Assembly: GCA_003168235.1 (NCBI GenBank)
Contig: PMSZ01000428.1
Coordinates: 271 to 9,531, forward strand
From: Acidobacteriaceae bacterium
Lineage (GTDB): Bacteria; Acidobacteriota; Terriglobia; Terriglobales; Acidobacteriaceae
Direction: 5' to 3'
Length of the DNA: 9,261 nt
Below, piece after piece: positions 6,866 to 9,261 of the stretch. Position numbers and translations under genes: made by a program. Each line of letters begins with the position of its first letter. Within the stretch, counting starts at the first letter, position 1. The notes beneath the pieces are model-generated. The model saw only the letters and a program-made list of their open reading frames with translations. It was not told the DNA's origin and did not search any database.

Positions 6866-6901
6866 AGGCCGGGACCGGAAGAAATTCCGGGTTCCCGGCT
6901 T
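6866..6901 (+). terminator. Hairpin downstream of the M48 gene, probable terminator
   Basis: GCCGGGACCGGAA (6868-6880) pairs with TTCCGGGTTCCCGGC (6885-6899) around a GAAA loop, with two single-base bulges on the right arm and a weak A/T plus G/U extension. It is followed by TTGTGTCTTTCT, a poor but T-rich tail, 28 bases after the protease stop. It probably ends the TonB/M48 transcript. Confidence 0.55.
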
Positions 6902-7012
6902 GTGTCTTTCTGGATCAACGGTAAGACAACCTGCGATCAGCAGCAAAACTTTGCATACGCGCAGAATCCGCTACCAGCGGGCGTTTCCGCTCTACCCATT
7001 GCTCCGCGCTTT

Positions 7013-7021
7013 TGCTAAGAT
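7013..7021 (+). promoter_or_regulatory. Candidate extended -10 promoter for the kelch gene
   Basis: TGCTAAGAT is an extended -10 element (TG, one base, then TAAGAT). The -35 region 17 bases upstream is poor, as is common for extended -10 promoters. RNA would start near 7028, giving a leader of about 105 bases. A second -10-like TAAAAT lies at 7058-7063. The rest of the 293-base gap (6840-7132) holds the hairpin at 6866-6901, a small dyad (CCGCT/AGCGG, 6968-6980) and no gene that I can support. Confidence 0.35.
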
Positions 7022-7096
7022 GGTGCGCCTGCACCTGCCGCCCCCGGGGAGGGTTTCTAAAATCCAGCGGTTTAGTTCTGGGGAAAGTTCTGTGTG

Positions 7097-7113
7097 CGCT
7101 GCCAGTGGCAGCG
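7097..7113. promoter_or_regulatory. 17-bp palindrome in the kelch leader, possible operator
   Basis: CGCTGCCA and TGGCAGCG form a perfect 8-bp dyad around a single central G. A one-base centre cannot form a tight hairpin loop, so binding by a dimeric repressor fits better than an RNA structure, although the ends could still pair with a wider loop. It sits three bases before the ribosome site at 7117. No regulator gene is in view. Confidence 0.35.
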
Positions 7114-7116
7114 TCA

Positions 7117-7123
7117 AGAAAGG
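7117..7123 (+). promoter_or_regulatory. Ribosome binding site that sets the TTG start of the kelch gene
   Basis: AGAAAGG ends nine bases before TTG at 7133-7135. Starting there gives a textbook signal peptide. The upstream in-frame GTG at 7094 has no ribosome site and would add a charged stretch before the signal. Confidence 0.5.
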
Positions 7124-7132
7124 TCGTGCATT

Positions 7133-8581
7133 TTGTCCAAGAAGTTTATTCTCCCAATGGTTTTGGTTTTGCTGGTTATGTCCGGCGCCGCGCTGGCCCA
7201 GACTCTTACCGCGCTCAAGCACCAGCCGCCCGACGGAATTATTTACACCTTCCAGATGACCGACGGCACGGTGATAGCGCAAGGGGACAACTGTTCCGAT
7301 TTTTGGAAACTTACGCCTGACAACACCGGAAGCTACGTGAACGGGACCTGGACGCAACTCGCCAGTCTTCCCTCGGATTATGCGCCCTACGCCGGGGCTT
7401 CCGCAGTCCTAGCGGATGGACGCCTGCTGCTTGAGGGCGGTGAATACTCCCAATGCGGTAATGTCTTTGCGCTCACGAACCAAGGCGCCGTCTATGATCC
7501 CGCGACCAATGCGTGGACCACCGTGACCCCACCCAAGGGCTGGAACTACATCGGAGATTCACCCTCGACAATATTGGCGGATGGCGAGTATTTGATCGGC
7601 AACAAACTGACCAAGAAAATGGCGATCCTCGATCCCACAACCATGACGTGGAAATCATCGCCTGACAAGGGTAAGGCCGATTTCAACGCCGAGGAGGGCT
7701 GGACCCTGCTGGCGGACGGCTCGGTTCTCACGGCGGATGTGAAGGACGCTCCTAACTCCGAAATCTACAGCGCAGCCGCAAAGAAAAAAGAATGGACGAC
7801 CGCGGGCAGCACGATTGTCGATTTGCATTCGCCATCGCCCTTCGGCTGCATCAATTACGGTCCGAAGAACAAACTCTGCTATTACCCGCCTGGAGAAATT
7901 GGGCCCGCGATCCTTCGCCCAGACGGCACCGTATTCGCGACCGGATCGTATACAAACAACAATGGCCCTGGAAATACGGCCATCTATGACTCGCTTACCA
8001 ACACGTGGACGGTCGGCCCCACGTTCCCCAACGGTGACAACGCAGGCGATTCGTTTGCCGTTCTGCTGACGAATGGAGATGTGCTTGTCGAAGGCGACTC
8101 CGGGACTTCTTATTTGTTCAATGGGACGACCTTTACAGCTGGTCCGTTTACCCCGGGAAGCCTGATGATACTGCCTAACGGGCAGGTGCTGATCGGAGGC
8201 GGAACGACGGAAGTCTATACTTCGTCGGGAAACTATCAGAGCTCGTGGCAACCGACGATTTCGAGCTTCCCGTCTAGCGTAACTCCTGGATCGACGTACT
8301 CGATCTCGGGCACGCAGTTCAACGGCTTGTCGCAGGCAGGGGCCTTCGGAGACGAGTTCCAGTTCGCGACCAACTATCCTCTCGTGCAGATTACCAACAG
8401 CTCCACGAAGCACGTGTTCTACGCCAAGACCCACGACCACAGCAGCATGGGCGTGGCGACTGGTACGGAGACGATTACCACCAACTTCGATGTGCCCTCG
8501 ACGATCGAAACCGGCGCGAGCACATTAGTGGTGATCGCGAACGGCATTCCGTCCGCGTCGGTTAGCATCACGGTTCAGTAA
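7133..8581 (+). CDS. Secreted kelch/galactose-oxidase-fold protein
   Basis: A 482-residue exported protein. Residues 1-22 form a signal peptide (SKKFILPMVLVLLVMSGAALA, cleaved before Gln23). The body consists of at least six kelch-like blades, each with a hydrophobic strand, a DG or NG turn and a small-residue strand (VLADGRLLLEGG, ILADGEYLIGN, LLADGSVLTAD, LRPDGTVFATG, LLTNGDVLVEG, ILPNGQVLIGGG), several followed by YDP/YDS-x-TNxWT. From about residue 365 a C-terminal Ig-like (E-set) domain aligns by eye with the galactose oxidase C-terminus: THDHS (His434) where the oxidase has its copper His, and FDVPSTIETGASTLVVIANGIPSA near the end. The blade position that carries the oxidase Tyr-His pair reads Thr-Pro-Gly before SLMILPNG (343-350), so copper chemistry is doubtful. 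Likely a secreted carbohydrate- or surface-binding protein; its substrate is unknown. It sits alone between an upstream hairpin and a downstream terminator. Confidence 0.8.
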   Translation: MSKKFILPMVLVLLVMSGAALAQTLTALKHQPPDGIIYTFQMTDGTVIAQGDNCSDFWKLTPDNTGSYVNGTWTQLASLPSDYAPYAGASAVLADGRLLLEGGEYSQCGNVFALTNQGAVYDPATNAWTTVTPPKGWNYIGDSPSTILADGEYLIGNKLTKKMAILDPTTMTWKSSPDKGKADFNAEEGWTLLADGSVLTADVKDAPNSEIYSAAAKKKEWTTAGSTIVDLHSPSPFGCINYGPKNKLCYYPPGEIGPAILRPDGTVFATGSYTNNNGPGNTAIYDSLTNTWTVGPTFPNGDNAGDSFAVLLTNGDVLVEGDSGTSYLFNGTTFTAGPFTPGSLMILPNGQVLIGGGTTEVYTSSGNYQSSWQPTISSFPSSVTPGSTYSISGTQFNGLSQAGAFGDEFQFATNYPLVQITNSSTKHVFYAKTHDHSSMGVATGTETITTNFDVPSTIETGASTLVVIANGIPSASVSITVQ

Positions 8582-8600
8582 GAACCGGCATGGATAAACT

Positions 8601-8638
8601 TGCCCTTGCCTCTTCTACGAACAGGAGAGGCAAGGGCA
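8601..8638. terminator. Strong intrinsic terminator between convergent genes
   Basis: TGCCCTTGCCTCT (8601-8613) pairs perfectly over 13 bp with AGAGGCAAGGGCA (8626-8638), extendable by two more pairs inward, around a short loop. It is followed on the + strand by TTTGTTCTTG. It lies 20 bases after the kelch stop. Read on the - strand it is 36 bases after the HAD gene's stop and is followed by AGTTT, so it may serve both genes, more strongly the + one. Confidence 0.85.
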
Positions 8639-8673
8639 TTTGTTCTTGTAAGCGCAGCCGCTCACCAGAGCCG

Positions 8674-9261
8674 CTAGAAATGATTTCGCAGGTCGCCGAA
8701 CCGGTCGACTACCAGTAATTGCTGCGACGCTGGTGCAACGGCGACTTCCTCGTGCTCCAGAACCCAGGTGTTGTTGTGGGGTATGAATACGGCGTGAAGA
8801 CCCGCAGCCAGTGCGGGGTTAATATCGGACTTCGGGCTGTTGCCGATCATCCACGTCACGTCCGTGGCCAGCGCGTACTTGGCAATCGCGGAGCGGTAGG
8901 TTGATTCGTCCTTCTCTGCCACGATCTCGATCGCGGAAAAATATTCTTTCAATCCAGAGCGCTCGATTTTTCCCGACTGCTCAGCCGGATGTCCCTTGGT
9001 CATCAGGATCAGGTGGTGTCGTTCGCCCAGATACTTCAGGGTCTCGGGCACTCCAGTCAGAATCTCGATGGGATGGTCGGTGATCTGATGCGCGAAACTG
9101 CGGATGCGATCATGAAGCTCGGGTGTAACCGGGTCGACGGAAAGCTTCTCAAAAGTTGCGATCAGCGAATGCGTGAAGCTGTGCAGGCCGTATCCGTGCG
9201 TGGCGATCGACGAGCGCTCGACGTCGTTGAGCACCAGGCGAACCTGCTCGGGCGAATGTTC
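8674..9261 (-). CDS. HAD-superfamily hydrolase, 5' end cut by the window
   Basis: The - strand frame is open from the right edge (EHSPEQVRL onward) to TAA-type stop at 8676-8674, giving 195 residues without an N-terminus. A GTG at 9234 is internal, not the start. Visible HAD marks are motif II (LILMTKG, the Thr), motif III Lys in VAEKDESTYR, and motif IV in MIGNSPKSDINPALAAG, whose Asp helps bind Mg2+. The nucleophile Asp-x-Asp of motif I should lie outside the window. The helical region before motif II (residues about 1-75) would be the C1 cap, and GLHAVFIPHNNTW after motif IV is typical of YjjG/FMN-phosphatase-like members. It probably hydrolyses a phosphate ester of a small metabolite; the substrate cannot be told. 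It converges on the kelch gene with a shared terminator between them. Confidence 0.85.
   Translation of the reverse strand, partial: EHSPEQVRLVLNDVERSSIATHGYGLHSFTHSLIATFEKLSVDPVTPELHDRIRSFAHQITDHPIEILTGVPETLKYLGERHHLILMTKGHPAEQSGKIERSGLKEYFSAIEIVAEKDESTYRSAIAKYALATDVTWMIGNSPKSDINPALAAGLHAVFIPHNNTWVLEHEEVAVAPASQQLLVVDRFGDLRNHF

Noticed and set aside
7094..7132. GTG at 7094 as the start of the kelch protein.
   Set aside because: There is no ribosome site before it, and it would put a charged stretch before the signal peptide; TTG at 7133 is better placed.
7655..8440. 261-codon open frame on the - strand opposite the kelch gene.
   Set aside because: It is Arg-rich shadow sequence with no recognisable domain or ribosome site.

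Overview
The window looks like bacterial DNA from an Acidobacteria-type genome (moderate-to-high GC, TTG and GTG starts, and protein families common in Terriglobia/Koribacter-like soil bacteria). An exception is roughly the first 400 bases, which are much richer in GC (46 of the first 60 bases are G or C) and encode a piece of an actinobacterial-style MFS exporter. The lineage assignment is an inference from protein style, not a database result.

Left edge (1 to about 755): the 3' part of an MFS transporter gene on the + strand runs head-on into the 5' part of an unrelated membrane-anchored protein gene on the - strand. Both are cut within the same short GC-rich segment near 385-425. The likeliest reading is a join between two unrelated DNAs (assembly or amplification chimera), or else a real illegitimate recombination.

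Transport block (900-3814, +): a sodium:solute symporter (SSS family) is followed 74 bases later by an APC/LAT-type amino acid permease. The symporter gene ends in a perfect 13-bp tandem duplication that changes its reading frame and C-terminus.

Envelope block (3958-6839, +): a TonB-type energy-transducer protein with a Pro-rich then Gly-rich periplasmic spacer, and 32 bases later an exported M48-family zinc metalloprotease with a large, poorly characterised N-terminal domain and an Ala/Thr-rich tail. The two are probably co-transcribed. A GC-rich hairpin separates them from the permease upstream, and another hairpin lies after the protease.

Right part (6840-9261): a 293-base non-coding leader with a candidate extended -10 promoter and a 17-bp palindrome precedes a secreted kelch/galactose-oxidase-fold protein that starts at TTG. 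This gene converges on a - strand HAD-superfamily hydrolase, which runs off the right edge. A strong 13-bp hairpin lies between the two.

I see no rRNA, tRNA, CRISPR array or transposase. I find no convincing multi-gene novel system. The most notable points are the chimeric join, the M48 protein's N-terminal domain paired with a TonB gene, the galactose-oxidase-like fold that seems to lack copper ligands, and the frame-changing tandem duplication.
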